Made by a program: the position numbers and the translations under genes | In this document: piece by piece, positions 1 to 7,616 of the stretch | Layout: each line of letters starts with the position of its first letter | How positions within the stretch are numbered: position 1 is the first letter of the stretch | Assembly: GCA_030044045.1 (NCBI GenBank) | Contig: JASHWO010000205.1 | Coordinates: 1 to 23,286, forward strand | Reading direction: 5' to 3' | DNA length: 23,286 nt | Origin: Acidimicrobiales bacterium | Lineage (GTDB): Bacteria > Actinomycetota > Acidimicrobiia > Acidimicrobiales > RAAP-2 | Notes under the pieces: generated by a model | Database searches by the model: none | What the model was told of the DNA's origin: nothing | What the model saw: the letters and a program-made list of their open reading frames with translations, nothing else

Positions 1-1
1 C

Positions 2-2026
2 CAGGCATACTTCCGGATCAACGCCGAGAACATGGGCCAGTTCGAGCGGACCCTGATCATCGCCGACGTCGGTTCCCAGGTGCACTACATCGAGGGCTGC
101 TCGGCGCCGGTGTACACCAGCGACTCGCTGCACTCGGCCGTGGTGGAGCTGGTGGCGCTGGAAGGGTCGCGGATCACCTACACCACCATCCAGAACTGGT
201 CGAACAACGTCTACAACCTGGTGACCAAGCGGGCCCGGGCCGAAGCCGAGGCCCACGTCGAATGGATCGACGGGAACATCGGGTGCCTGGCCCAGGGCTC
301 CCGGGTGACCACCCCGGGCGGCGTCAAGCCCATCGAGCTGGTGTCCCCGGGCGACCAGGTGCTCTCCTACGACGAGGCACGGGGCGAGCTGTGCTTCCGG
401 ACGGTGACGGCCAAGCGGTTCTCGGGCTACCAGCCGGTCCGCCAGGTCCGCACCGGGCGGCGCAGCCTCCGGGTCACCGACAACCACCCGTTCCTCTCGT
501 ACCACTACGACCCGGACCGCCCGAAGAAGCTCGGGAGGTACTCCTTGGGCTATGTCCGGGCCGACCATCTGAGCGAGGCGATCGTCCCGATCTCCTCCGT
601 CGACTACGGCCACCCGCACAAGCTCGAGCATGGTGACCTGGTGGCGACCTTCGAGGGTGCCAACCAGTACCGGCAGGGCTTCGAGAGCGTGCGGGCCCGG
701 CGCCAGCGGCTGGTGACGATCGAGGAGACCACGGACGATCTCATGTGGCTGTTCGGGTTGTTCGTGGGCGACGGCTCCATCGAGCGCCAGCCGGCGAAGA
801 ACGGCGGGACGCGGTGGGCCAGGGTCGCCTTCGCCATCCCGCGCCAGGACCGGGCCCGTGCCCGCCTGGTGGGAGCGCTGCGGGCGCTGCTGCCCGGCGT
901 GGAGGCGGGCGAGCGGGCCGACGGCGTCAGCGTCCGGTGGTCGAGCGTCGAGCTGGCCGACCTGATCGAGCGCAACGGGTTCGCCGGCACGGTGGGGACG
1001 AAGCGCCTGCCCTCGTGGGTGCTGGACCTCCCCGAGAGCCAGCGGCTCTCGCTGATCGCCGGCTACCTCGACTCCGACGGCTGCGCCCCGGCCGGGCAGC
1101 GGGGGTTGTCCATCAAATCGGTAAACCGTGCGCTGCTGGAGGACGCCGCCGACGTGCTCACCTCGCTCGGCATCCCGTCGCGGCTCCACACCGACGAGCA
1201 CGCCGAGGAGCCGGTCGAGATCCTCGACTACCAGTCGGTGTGCCGCGGCAGCCACTGCCTGGAGCTGCGGGCGGACGAGCGCCTGGTGGCTGTGGTGAGC
1301 GAGCCGCTCCGCCGGGCGGTGCGGGCGCAGGAGCCCGTGGCCTCTCGTTGGTTCCGGGCCGTGGGGCGTTCGTCGATCGTGTTGCCGGAGACGGTCGAGA
1401 TCAGGAAGGTCGAGGTCGGCGAGGCGCTGATTGAGGCACCCACCTGGGACATCGAGGTCGAGGGCACGGGCAACTTCGTCAGCGAGGGGTTCATCGTCCA
1501 CAACTCCCGCCTCACCATGAAGTACCCCTCGGTGTACCTCATGGGTCCCAAGGCCTCAGGGGAGGTCCTCTCCGTGGCCTACGCCGGTCCCGGCCAGCAC
1601 CAGGACGCGGGGGCCAAGATGATCCACGCCGCGCCGGAGACCACCTCCACCATCGTGTCCAAGTCCATCTCCAAGGACGGGGGCGTGACCACCTACCGGG
1701 GCCTGGTCCATGTGGACGAGGGGGCGAAGGGGGCCAAGTCGTTCGTGCGCTGCGACGCCCTGCTCCTGGACGACGAGTCGACGTCCGAGACCAAGCCCTA
1801 TATGGAGGTCGGCGAGCGGGATGCCCGCATCGGCCACGAGGCCACCGTCTCGAAGGTCGGCGACGACCAGCTCTTCTACCTGATGAGCCGGGGGCTCTCG
1901 GAGAGCCAGGCCATGGGGATGATCGTCAACGGCTTCATCGAGCCGGTCACCCGGACCCTCCCCATGGAGTACGCGGTGGAGTGGAGCCGGCTGATCGAGC
2001 TGCAGATGGAGGGCTCGGTCGGCTGA
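2..2026 (+). CDS. sufB: SufB, Fe-S cluster scaffold subunit, interrupted by an intein; 5' end outside window
   Basis: SufB is the core subunit of the SufBC2D scaffold on which cytosolic [Fe-S] clusters are built. The reading frame is open from base 2 and encodes [10 protein letters not shown] ahead of the first in-window ATG at 32, so the true start lies upstream. The N-extein ends in WIDGNIG and the C-extein resumes with SRLTMKYP. Later SufB hallmarks are [19 protein letters not shown] (the cysteine corresponding to the conserved C-terminal SufB Cys), GHEATVSK and the C-terminal LIELQMEG. The intein occupies residues 85-491 counted from the ATG at 32. Splicing is required to make functional SufB. 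The gene heads the plus-strand SUF arm followed by a small Cys protein, sufD, a Rieske protein and sufC. A SufR-type regulator, common upstream in actinobacteria, would be outside the window. Confidence 0.96.
   Translation, partial: QAYFRINAENMGQFERTLIIADVGSQVHYIEGCSAPVYTSDSLHSAVVELVALEGSRITYTTIQNWSNNVYNLVTKRARAEAEAHVEWIDGNIGCLAQGSRVTTPGGVKPIELVSPGDQVLSYDEARGELCFRTVTAKRFSGYQPVRQVRTGRRSLRVTDNHPFLSYHYDPDRPKKLGRYSLGYVRADHLSEAIVPISSVDYGHPHKLEHGDLVATFEGANQYRQGFESVRARRQRLVTIEETTDDLMWLFGLFVGDGSIERQPAKNGGTRWARVAFAIPRQDRARARLVGALRALLPGVEAGERADGVSVRWSSVELADLIERNGFAGTVGTKRLPSWVLDLPESQRLSLIAGYLDSDGCAPAGQRGLSIKSVNRALLEDAADVLTSLGIPSRLHTDEHAEEPVEILDYQSVCRGSHCLELRADERLVAVVSEPLRRAVRAQEPVASRWFRAVGRSSIVLPETVEIRKVEVGEALIEAPTWDIEVEGTGNFVSEGFIVHNSRLTMKYPSVYLMGPKASGEVLSVAYAGPGQHQDAGAKMIHAAPETTSTIVSKSISKDGGVTTYRGLVHVDEGAKGAKSFVRCDALLLDDESTSETKPYMEVGERDARIGHEATVSKVGDDQLFYLMSRGLSESQAMGMIVNGFIEPVTRTLPMEYAVEWSRLIELQMEGSVG
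284..1504 (+). mobile_element. SufB intein with LAGLIDADG homing endonuclease domain
   Basis: In-frame 407-residue insertion inside SufB. It begins with Cys ([13 protein letters not shown], block A) and ends with VHN, followed by Ser as the +1 extein residue. Block B is visible as RVTDNHPF (TxxH). Two LAGLIDADG-type motifs, LFGLFVGDG and [10 protein letters not shown], lie about 70 and 35 percent before the intein end and both keep the acidic residue. Block F/G is [20 protein letters not shown]. All splice-junction residues (Cys1, block-B His, penultimate His, terminal Asn, Ser+1) are present, so protein splicing and possibly homing activity should be intact. Base composition is close to the host gene, with only a short less GC-rich patch near 1110-1130. 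The insertion lies in the most conserved stretch of SufB, as is typical for inteins. Confidence 0.95.
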
Positions 2027-2033
2027 CCGGGCT

Positions 2034-2050
2034 CCCGGCCGCCGGCCGGG
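2034..2050 (+). terminator. GC hairpin just after sufB
   Basis: Seven-base perfect stem (cccggcc/ggccggg) with a three-base loop, 7 bases after the sufB stop. There is no T-run, which is common for actinobacterial terminators. It could equally attenuate transcription or stabilise the sufB mRNA end, because the following genes run in the same direction. Confidence 0.4.
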
Positions 2051-2127
2051 CCGTGGTCGGCGGCTATGCCGGCGCCGGGCCGGTGGTGACGCCCGGGCCC
2101 CGGGGTGGCACGATGGGGGGCGTGCCC

Positions 2128-2478
2128 ATGCGAGAGGAGTGCAAGCACTTCCAGAGCCGCACCTACGCCTCCGGCGAGGTGGCCCGGTTCTGCGTGCTGG
2201 ACCTGGCGCCCGAGGCCCCCTGGCGCTGCCCGGCCGACTGCCCGGCCTACGAGCGGCGCCTGGCCGACGCCGGCTGGGTGCATGGGAGCCTGGTGGAGCC
2301 CGCCATCGAGGACGAGCCCGACTCGGGCGACGCGGTGGCGGAGCTGCTGGGCAACGCCGAGGAGATCGTGAACCGGGTGGCCCCGGAGGCGGTGGCCGAG
2401 GCGCGGGCCGAGGACGCCAAGCAGGAGGCCCAGGAGGCCCGCGCCGGGCGCCGCTGGTGGCGTCGTCGCCGGCGCTGA
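2128..2478 (+). CDS. small four-cysteine protein of unknown function between sufB and sufD
   Basis: I do not recognise a named family. The product is about 116 aa from ATG 2128 (GTG 2122 and ATG 2113 are in-frame alternatives; a G-run at 2115-2120 may serve as a weak ribosome binding site). Four cysteines in the first 40 residues are spaced C-x16-C-x11-C-x3-C (MREECKHF, RFCVLDLAP, RCPADCPAY), which suggests a bound metal or Fe-S cluster. The second half is an acidic, alanine-rich probable helix and ends in a very basic RRWWRRRRR tail. There is no signal peptide or membrane segment. Its place inside the SUF operon suggests a role in Fe-S assembly or a client protein, but this is inference from context only. 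Confidence 0.75.
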   Translation: MREECKHFQSRTYASGEVARFCVLDLAPEAPWRCPADCPAYERRLADAGWVHGSLVEPAIEDEPDSGDAVAELLGNAEEIVNRVAPEAVAEARAEDAKQEAQEARAGRRWWRRRRR

Positions 2479-2595
2479 GGGTCCTGGTGCTCAGGGCCCT
2501 GGCCTCGGGGCCCCTTGGCGTCGCCGCTGGCCCTGAGAGACCCTCTGGCCCTGAGAGACCCTGGCGCTGAAGGCCCTGCGGCGGGACCCTCAGCG
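2473..2595. repeat. structured intergenic element: 12-bp inverted repeat enclosing an 18-bp tandem repeat
   Basis: A perfect 12-bp inverted repeat, cgctgagggtcc at 2473-2484 and its complement at 2584-2595, encloses 99 bases. Inside, ctggccctgagagaccct occurs twice in perfect tandem (2527-2544, 2545-2562), followed by a degraded third copy. ctcagggcc at 2490-2498 is complementary to part of each copy, and gggccc segments at 2494-2499 and 2508-2513 can form another hairpin. The left arm overlaps the stop codon of the small Cys gene. Together the pieces could form a large RNA stem, possibly a processing or attenuation element ahead of sufD, or a mobile-repeat scar. Confidence 0.6.
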
Positions 2596-2682
2596 GCCGC
2601 GGAAGCGGGGAGGGAGGGTGGTCCGCGGCACCGTCCGGGCGCCGGCGACACCCCGACCCACGCTGCCGGCCCGCCGGACCTC

Positions 2683-2688
2683 TATAAA
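2683..2688 (+). promoter_or_regulatory. possible -10 box upstream of sufD
   Basis: TATAAA stands out as an AT-rich island in the otherwise nearly AT-free stretch 2596-2732. No convincing -35 box lies 16-18 bases upstream. If real, it would give sufD, the Rieske gene and sufC1 their own promoter. The rest of 2596-2732 shows nothing else recognisable. Confidence 0.25.
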
Positions 2689-2732
2689 CTGACCCCGAGG
2701 CCCGAGGCGGGCCCCGCCGTCCGTCCCGGGAG

Positions 2733-4379
2733 ATGGCGCTGGCGCGACCGGCGCGGCGCCCGACCGGGTCGTCCGGTCGAGCACGAGAAGAGGTCCGAGT
2801 CCTGCACACCTTCACCGTCGACGGCGCCGCCGCGCTGGCCGGGCCTGAGTGGCTCCGGCGCCGCCGCGCCGAGGCGTTCGCCGACTTCGAGGCGTCGCCG
2901 CTCCCCTCGGAGAAGGAGGAGGTCTGGCGCTACACGCCCGTCGACCGGCTCGACCTCGGCGCCTACCAACCGGCTGGCCCCCCCGCTGCCGGGGCGCCGG
3001 CCGACCCGGGGCTCGAGGAGCTCGTGGCCGGAGTGATGGCCGACCTGCCGGTGCGCAGCGCGCTGGTGGTGGTGGTCGACGGGTACCCGGTGCGGGTCGA
3101 CCGCGCCGGGCTGCCCGAGGGGGTGATGGTCGGGAGGCTGGTGGCGGACGGCGACGACGGCGACGCCAGCAGCCGGGCTGCCGCCGGATCCGGGGCGGCC
3201 GCCGGCGGCGGCCGGGACGACCGCCCGCTGCTCGGCTCGGTCCTTACCGGCGGCGACGCCCTGGTGCGCCTGCACGACGCCTTTGTGCCGGACGCCGTCG
3301 TGGTGGACGTGGCGGCGGGCGTGTCGTTGGCCGACCCGGTGGTGGTGGTGCACTGGTGTGCCGGCGCCGCCGTCGGAGGACCGAGCGACGCCGGTGAGGG
3401 CACCACGGCCGCTGCCGGGACGGGGGTTGGCCGGGCGGGCGAGCAGGCCACTGCTACGACACCCGGCGAGGGCGCCGGAGGAGCGCCGGCCGTGTTCCCG
3501 CACACCGTCGTGCGCCTGGGCACCGGGGCCCAGGCCGAGGTGGTGGAGGTCACGGCCGGCGCGCCGGGGGACCGGCCGGCGCTGGTGGTGCCGGTGGTCG
3601 AGCTCGACGTGGGCGACGGCGCCGACCTGGCCTACGTGGCCCTGCAGGTCCTGGGCACCGGGGCCTGGCACCTCGGCCGCCTGGCCGCCCGGGCCGGCCG
3701 CGACGCCCGCCTCCGCACGTTCACCGTGGGGCTGGGCGGTGTGTACGACCGCCTGCGGACCGGCGCCTCGGCGGCGGGGCCGGGCGCCCACTGCGAGCTG
3801 CGGTCGGCCTACCTCGGCACCGGCGAGCAGGTACACGACGTGCGCACCCTTCAGGACCACCAGGCGCCCCACACCACCAGCGACCTCCTCTGCAAGGGTG
3901 CGGTGGCCGGGACGGCGCGCTCGGTCTACAGCGGGCTCATCCGGGTCCGGCACGGCGCGGTACGGACCGAGGCCTTCCAGACCAATCATAACCTGGTGCT
4001 GGACGAGCGGGCCCACGCCGACTCCGTGCCGAACCTCGACATCGAGGAGAACGACGTCCGCTGCAGCCACGCCTCCACCGTGGGCCCGGTGGACGAGGAC
4101 CAGCGCTACTACCTGGAGTCCCGGGGGGTGCCGCCGGCGCGGGCCGAGCAGCTCATCGTGCTCGGGTTCTTCGACGACATCGTGGAGCGCTCGCCGGTGC
4201 CGGCCGCCGTGGACCGGCTGCGCCGGGAGGTCGGGATCCGCCTGGCCGACGCCCTCGGGCTGGGCGGCACGGCCGACGTGCCATCGATGGGCATGGTGGG
4301 GCCCCACGCATCGGAGGAGCCCGCCATCAGGGAACGCGACAGTGGGCGCCCGGGCGGGCTGGGTGACGGCCATGGGTGA
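2733..4379 (+). CDS. sufD: SufD, Fe-S cluster assembly scaffold subunit
   Basis: SufD pairs with SufB in the SufBC2D scaffold and is implicated in iron entry. The N-terminal plPs-eKEEVWRYTPVDRL segment and the C-terminal core ARSVYSGLIRVRHGA, TEAFQTNHNLVLD, ADSVPNLDIEENDVRCSHAS and LIVLGFFDDIVE are characteristic; CSH at residues 444-446 carries the His equivalent to the functionally important SufD histidine. The ATG at 2733 directly abuts a gggag box, leaving almost no spacing. A CTG at 2802, 8 bases after agaagagg, fits the family start better and would remove 23 basic residues, so the start is uncertain. At 548 (or 525) aa it is longer than usual because of two Gly/Ala-rich linkers at about 139-164 and 210-253 and a C-terminal tail. 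It overlaps the next gene by 8 bases. Confidence 0.93.
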   Translation: MALARPARRPTGSSGRAREEVRVLHTFTVDGAAALAGPEWLRRRRAEAFADFEASPLPSEKEEVWRYTPVDRLDLGAYQPAGPPAAGAPADPGLEELVAGVMADLPVRSALVVVVDGYPVRVDRAGLPEGVMVGRLVADGDDGDASSRAAAGSGAAAGGGRDDRPLLGSVLTGGDALVRLHDAFVPDAVVVDVAAGVSLADPVVVVHWCAGAAVGGPSDAGEGTTAAAGTGVGRAGEQATATTPGEGAGGAPAVFPHTVVRLGTGAQAEVVEVTAGAPGDRPALVVPVVELDVGDGADLAYVALQVLGTGAWHLGRLAARAGRDARLRTFTVGLGGVYDRLRTGASAAGPGAHCELRSAYLGTGEQVHDVRTLQDHQAPHTTSDLLCKGAVAGTARSVYSGLIRVRHGAVRTEAFQTNHNLVLDERAHADSVPNLDIEENDVRCSHASTVGPVDEDQRYYLESRGVPPARAEQLIVLGFFDDIVERSPVPAAVDRLRREVGIRLADALGLGGTADVPSMGMVGPHASEEPAIRERDSGRPGGLGDGHG

Positions 4380-4689
4380 GCGGGTGGTGCTCTGCCGCCG
4401 CCAGGACCTGGCGCCAGGCCAGGCCCGGCGGTTCGACGGCGCGTCCTACCGCATCGCCCTGGTGCGCATCGGCGACGACTTCTACGCCGTGGACGACCGC
4501 TGCAGCCACGAGGACTACTCCCTGTCCGAGGGCGAGGTGTGGGAGGACGAGTGCGAGCTGGAGTGCCCCCAGCACGGCAGCACCTTCGACCTGCGGACGG
4601 GCGCTGCCTGCACGCTCCCGGCCACCAAGCCGGTCCTCGTCTACGACGTGGTGGTGGAGGGGGACGAGGTGTCGGTGGTGCTGCCGTGA
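4372..4689 (+). CDS. Rieske-type [2Fe-2S] ferredoxin of the SUF operon
   Basis: Small (105 aa) soluble non-heme-iron ferredoxin of the Rieske/NirD-BphF type. The ligands are C44-x-H46 (DRCSHEDYSL) and C65-x2-H68 (ECPQHGSTFDLRTG), the expected C-x-H...C-x2-H pattern, followed by the conserved FD-RTG turn. No oxygenase partner is encoded nearby. In actinobacterial suf operons such a protein commonly sits between sufD and sufC, so an electron-transfer role in cluster assembly or repair is likely, though not proven. ATG 4372 lies inside the end of sufD, and its stop overlaps the GTG start of sufC1 (GTGA), so translation of the three genes is probably coupled. Confidence 0.92.
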   Translation: MGERVVLCRRQDLAPGQARRFDGASYRIALVRIGDDFYAVDDRCSHEDYSLSEGEVWEDECELECPQHGSTFDLRTGAACTLPATKPVLVYDVVVEGDEVSVVLP

Positions 4690-5456
4690 CCGGGCACGTG
4701 CTGGAGGTGGAGGACCTGCACGCCGAGGCCGGCGGGCGCGAGGTGGTCCACGGGGTGGACCTGCTGGTGCGTGGCGGCGAGGTCCACGTGGTGATGGGGC
4801 CGAACGGCTCGGGCAAGAGCACGCTGGCCCACGCCCTCATGGGCCGGCCGGGCACGGTGGTCACCGGGGGCAGTATCCGCCTGGACGGCCGGGAGCTGGT
4901 GGGCCGGCCGAGCTGGGAGCGGGCCCGGGCCGGGCTGTTCCTGGCGCTGCAGCAGCCGATCGAGGTGCCCGGCGTGCGCCTGGAGCCGGTGCTGGCCGAG
5001 GCCCTGGCCGGCCGGGGCGCCGCCGGCGGCGGGGACGGCGGGGAACGGGACGGCGCGGCCGAGCCGCTGGCCGAGCGCATCCGGGCCGAAGCCCGGGCCA
5101 TCGGCTTCGACGATCGGTTCCTCCACCGCCCGCTGAACGTGGACCTCTCGGGCGGCGAGCGCAAGCGCAACGAGATGGTGCAGCTCGGCGTGCTCCGTCC
5201 ACCTTTCTGCGTGCTCGACGAGATCGACTCGGGGCTCGACGTCGACGCCCTGGGCGCGGTGGCCCGGCGGCTGGAGCGGGCCACCACCGACTGGGGGCTC
5301 GGGGTGCTGGCGGTCACCCACTTCCGCCGCCTCCTGGTGGAGCTGCGGGCCGACGCCGTGCACGTGCTGGTGGGCGGGCGCATCGTGGCCACCGGCGGGC
5401 CGGCGCTGGCCGAGGATCTGGAGCGCACCGGCTACGCCGCCTACGGCCTGAGCTGA
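4686..5456 (+). CDS. sufC: SufC-type ABC ATPase, first and more divergent copy
   Basis: Cytosolic ATPase expected to drive conformational change of the SufB-SufD scaffold. The 256-aa product has Walker A GPNGSGKST (38-46), signature LSGGERKRNE (from 154), Walker B/D-loop CVLDEIDSGLD (175-185) and H-loop VTHF (H212). The Q-loop reads LALQQPIEVPG rather than the more usual LAFQYP. An extra Gly-rich insert lies at about 110-122. It starts at GTG 4686, which overlaps the stop of the Rieske gene by four bases. It is the last gene of the plus-strand arm. A second, more canonical SufC is encoded at 8892-9692, so this copy may be a specialised partner, a duplicate, or the normal partner of this operon's SufB and SufD. 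Confidence 0.9.
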   Translation: MTGHVLEVEDLHAEAGGREVVHGVDLLVRGGEVHVVMGPNGSGKSTLAHALMGRPGTVVTGGSIRLDGRELVGRPSWERARAGLFLALQQPIEVPGVRLEPVLAEALAGRGAAGGGDGGERDGAAEPLAERIRAEARAIGFDDRFLHRPLNVDLSGGERKRNEMVQLGVLRPPFCVLDEIDSGLDVDALGAVARRLERATTDWGLGVLAVTHFRRLLVELRADAVHVLVGGRIVATGGPALAEDLERTGYAAYGLS

Positions 5457-5546
5457 CGCCTGCCCGACGTCCCGGAGCACCTTGACGCCCAGAGGTCCAG
5501 CGGACAGGCAGGGTGGGGGTGCCCACTGCGCCAGGCTGCCAGTCGT

Positions 5547-5552
5547 TAGCGT
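5547..5552 (+). promoter_or_regulatory. -10 box of the LCP gene (leaderless)
   Basis: TAGCGT followed by seven bases and then ATG 5560. This places the transcription start at or next to the A of the start codon, as in leaderless actinobacterial mRNAs. No Shine-Dalgarno sequence is visible. Confidence 0.5.
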
Positions 5553-5559
5553 GTCCGGT

Positions 5560-6969
5560 ATGGCCAGCCGTCGCCCACCCGGCGACCCGTCCGGCTCCGC
5601 TCCCCGCCGCCGGGGCAGCTCGTTCCCCGAGGACGGGCTACGCGCCCTCGGCTCGCAGGTCGGCGGGGGCGGCGGCCAGGGGTCGGTCGCCAACGAGCGG
5701 GGCCTGCGCGCCCTCGGCGACCAGGTGGCACGGCAGGGCGGGGACGGCAGGGGCCGGCGGGGGCGGGGGCACCGCCGCTGGAGCACCCGGCGCAAGATCC
5801 TGACGCCGATCGTGGCCCTGGTGGTGCTGGCGCTCCTGGCGGTGGCCGCCGCCTACGGCTACGCCCGCTACCGCTACGACCAGATCACCAAGGTGCACAT
5901 CGCCTCGGAGACCCAGCAGGTCACAGGCCAGCCCTTCAACATGCTGGTCATCGGCTCCGACTCCCGGGTGGGCAACTCGGCGGGCACAAGGTCCTACGGC
6001 ACATCGACACAGGTGGGCGGCCAGCGCAGCGACGTGACCATGATCTGGCACGTCGACCCGGCCACCAAGCAGATCTCGATCGTCTCCATCCCGCGGGACA
6101 CCATGGTGTCGATGGTGGGCAAGAACGTCACGACATTCGGGAAGATCAACCGGATCAACTCGTCCTACAACAGCGGGCCCACACTGCTGGTCCAGACCGT
6201 CCAGGACAACTTCGGCATCCCCATCAGCCACGTGGTGCAGGTGGACTTCGGCGGGTTCAAGGGCGCGGTCAAGGCCCTGGGCGGCGTGCGCATGGACTTC
6301 AAGTACCCGACCCGGACATTCAACGAGACACCGCACACATACGGGGTCAACGAGTCGGGCCTGGACGTCACCACCCCGGGCTGCGTGCTGCTCACAGGCA
6401 CCAAGGCCCTGGCGGTGGCCCGCAGCCGGCACTACCAGTACTACGCCACAGGGCAGTGGCAGACAACACCGGCCGGCGACCTCGGCCGGATCAAGCGGCA
6501 GGACAACTTCCTCCGCGCCCTGATCGACAAGGCAAAGACCGAGTACAACCCGCTGGCCCTGAACGCCTTCCTGGGCTCGCTGCCCCAGGGGATCGCCATC
6601 GACACAGGCTTCTCGCTGGGCGACCTGGTGGGGTTGGCCGAGGACTTCCACTCGATCAACGCCACAGCGATCAAGACGATGACCCTGCCCACGTTCACAG
6701 TGGGCTACGTCACACCGTGGGGCGACGTGCTCTTCGTGCAGCAGCCGGAGGCCCAGCAGATGCTGGCGTCGGTCTTCGGCAGCGAGCTGAAGGCCCCGAC
6801 CTCGCCGCCGCCGAACACAACGCTGGTGCCCACCCCGCCACCGGCCGTGGCGTCGGCGGCTACCGCGGTCGGCGCCACCGGGCCGGGGTCGGCCGCCACC
6901 GCCGCGCCCTCGGACACGGTGGCCCCGTCGGCCCCGGCGCCCACATACGACCCCACTCCCTGCTCCTGA
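5560..6969 (+). CDS. LytR-CpsA-Psr (LCP) family glycopolymer phosphotransferase
   Basis: LCP proteins attach undecaprenyl-phosphate-linked glycopolymers (teichoic-acid- or arabinogalactan-type) to peptidoglycan outside the membrane. The 469-aa product has a basic cytoplasmic N-tail (1-79), one membrane anchor (about 80-98, LTPIVALVVLALLAVAAAY) and an extracellular LCP domain with FNMLVIGSDSR, QRSDVTMIWHVD, ISIVSIPRDT, a late ARSRHYQ and GRIKRQDNFL. The C-terminal 60 residues are Pro/Ala/Thr-rich. The cytoplasmic tail repeats GLRALGxQV twice (26-34 and 48-56). ATG 5560 is chosen because it lies 7 bases after TAGCGT. Codon use is odd: 19 of 44 threonines are ACA. It lies between the two suf arms, about 100 bases after sufC1, and does not obviously share their function. 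Confidence 0.93.
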   Translation: MASRRPPGDPSGSAPRRRGSSFPEDGLRALGSQVGGGGGQGSVANERGLRALGDQVARQGGDGRGRRGRGHRRWSTRRKILTPIVALVVLALLAVAAAYGYARYRYDQITKVHIASETQQVTGQPFNMLVIGSDSRVGNSAGTRSYGTSTQVGGQRSDVTMIWHVDPATKQISIVSIPRDTMVSMVGKNVTTFGKINRINSSYNSGPTLLVQTVQDNFGIPISHVVQVDFGGFKGAVKALGGVRMDFKYPTRTFNETPHTYGVNESGLDVTTPGCVLLTGTKALAVARSRHYQYYATGQWQTTPAGDLGRIKRQDNFLRALIDKAKTEYNPLALNAFLGSLPQGIAIDTGFSLGDLVGLAEDFHSINATAIKTMTLPTFTVGYVTPWGDVLFVQQPEAQQMLASVFGSELKAPTSPPPNTTLVPTPPPAVASAATAVGATGPGSAATAAPSDTVAPSAPAPTYDPTPCS

Positions 6970-6986
6970 GACAGTGCTTATCGCCC

Positions 6987-7008
6987 GCCTGGGCACCCCA
7001 ACCCAGGC
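6987..7008. terminator. hairpin between convergent LCP and sufU genes
   Basis: Seven-base perfect stem gcctggg/cccaggc with an 8-base loop, in the 95-base gap between the convergent ends of the LCP gene and sufU. There is no T-run. It could stop transcription from either side. Confidence 0.5.
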
Positions 7009-7064
7009 TCCTCCGCTGCGTGGGGCCCCATCCCCATGCCGGCCGTGCTGGTTTTGGCGCGGAG

Positions 7065-7616
7065 TTAGGGCCCGGCGAGCTCCCGCAGGCCCTGGGTGAG
7101 CGTGTTCCAGCTCAGGGTGGCGCACTTGATGCGCACCGGGAACTTGACCACCCCCTGCAGGGCGGCCAGCTCGCCCAGCTGCTGCAGGTCCACCGGTTCC
7201 GCCTCCCCGGTCGCCGGTCCGGCGTCGCCGTCGGGGTCTTCCCCCTCCGGGATACCGGCCTCGGCGCTGCCGTCGCCGTCGCCGACCTCGGGACCGCCAC
7301 CCAGCGAGGCCTCGTGGATGGACATCATCGACTTGAAGGTGCGGATGAGGCGGTGCACCTCCTCCAGCGGCTGGCCCTTGACCGCCCCCGACATCAACGA
7401 CGCCGAGGACTGGCTGATGGAGCAGCCGGTGCCGCCGATCTTGATGTCGGCCAGCGTGCCGTCCTCCACCACCAGGGTCACCACCACCTCGTCGCCGCAG
7501 AGCGGGTTGAACCCCTCGACCCGGTGGGCGGGCGGCGAGGGCAGCTCGCCCCGGTTCCGCGGCGAGCGGTAGTGGTCCAGGATGATCTCCCGGTAGAGCT
7601 CCTCGAGGTCGGCCAT
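7065..7616 (-). CDS. sufU: SufU, sulfur-transfer / scaffold partner of SufS
   Basis: SufU accepts persulfide sulfur from SufS and passes it to the SUF scaffold; it is a Zn-binding IscU-like protein in Gram-positive bacteria. The ligand set is clear: C40 with D42 (NPLCGDEV), C65 (GGTGCSISQSS) and C165 (VRIKCATLSW). The start is ATG 7616, whose A is also the last base of the sufS stop (TGATG), which indicates translational coupling. The 183-aa protein is longer than the usual approximately 150 aa because residues about 105-141 form an extra acidic Gly/Asp/Glu-rich loop (GDGDGSAEAGIPEGEDPDGD) between C65 and C165. It is the last gene of the minus-strand arm sufC2-sufS-sufU. Confidence 0.95.
   Translation of the reverse strand: MADLEELYREIILDHYRSPRNRGELPSPPAHRVEGFNPLCGDEVVVTLVVEDGTLADIKIGGTGCSISQSSASLMSGAVKGQPLEEVHRLIRTFKSMMSIHEASLGGGPEVGDGDGSAEAGIPEGEDPDGDAGPATGEAEPVDLQQLGELAALQGVVKFPVRIKCATLSWNTLTQGLRELAGP

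Noticed and set aside
5638..7125. 495-codon minus-strand frame opposite the LCP gene
   Set aside because: No recognisable motif and repetitive composition; shadow of the LCP coding strand.
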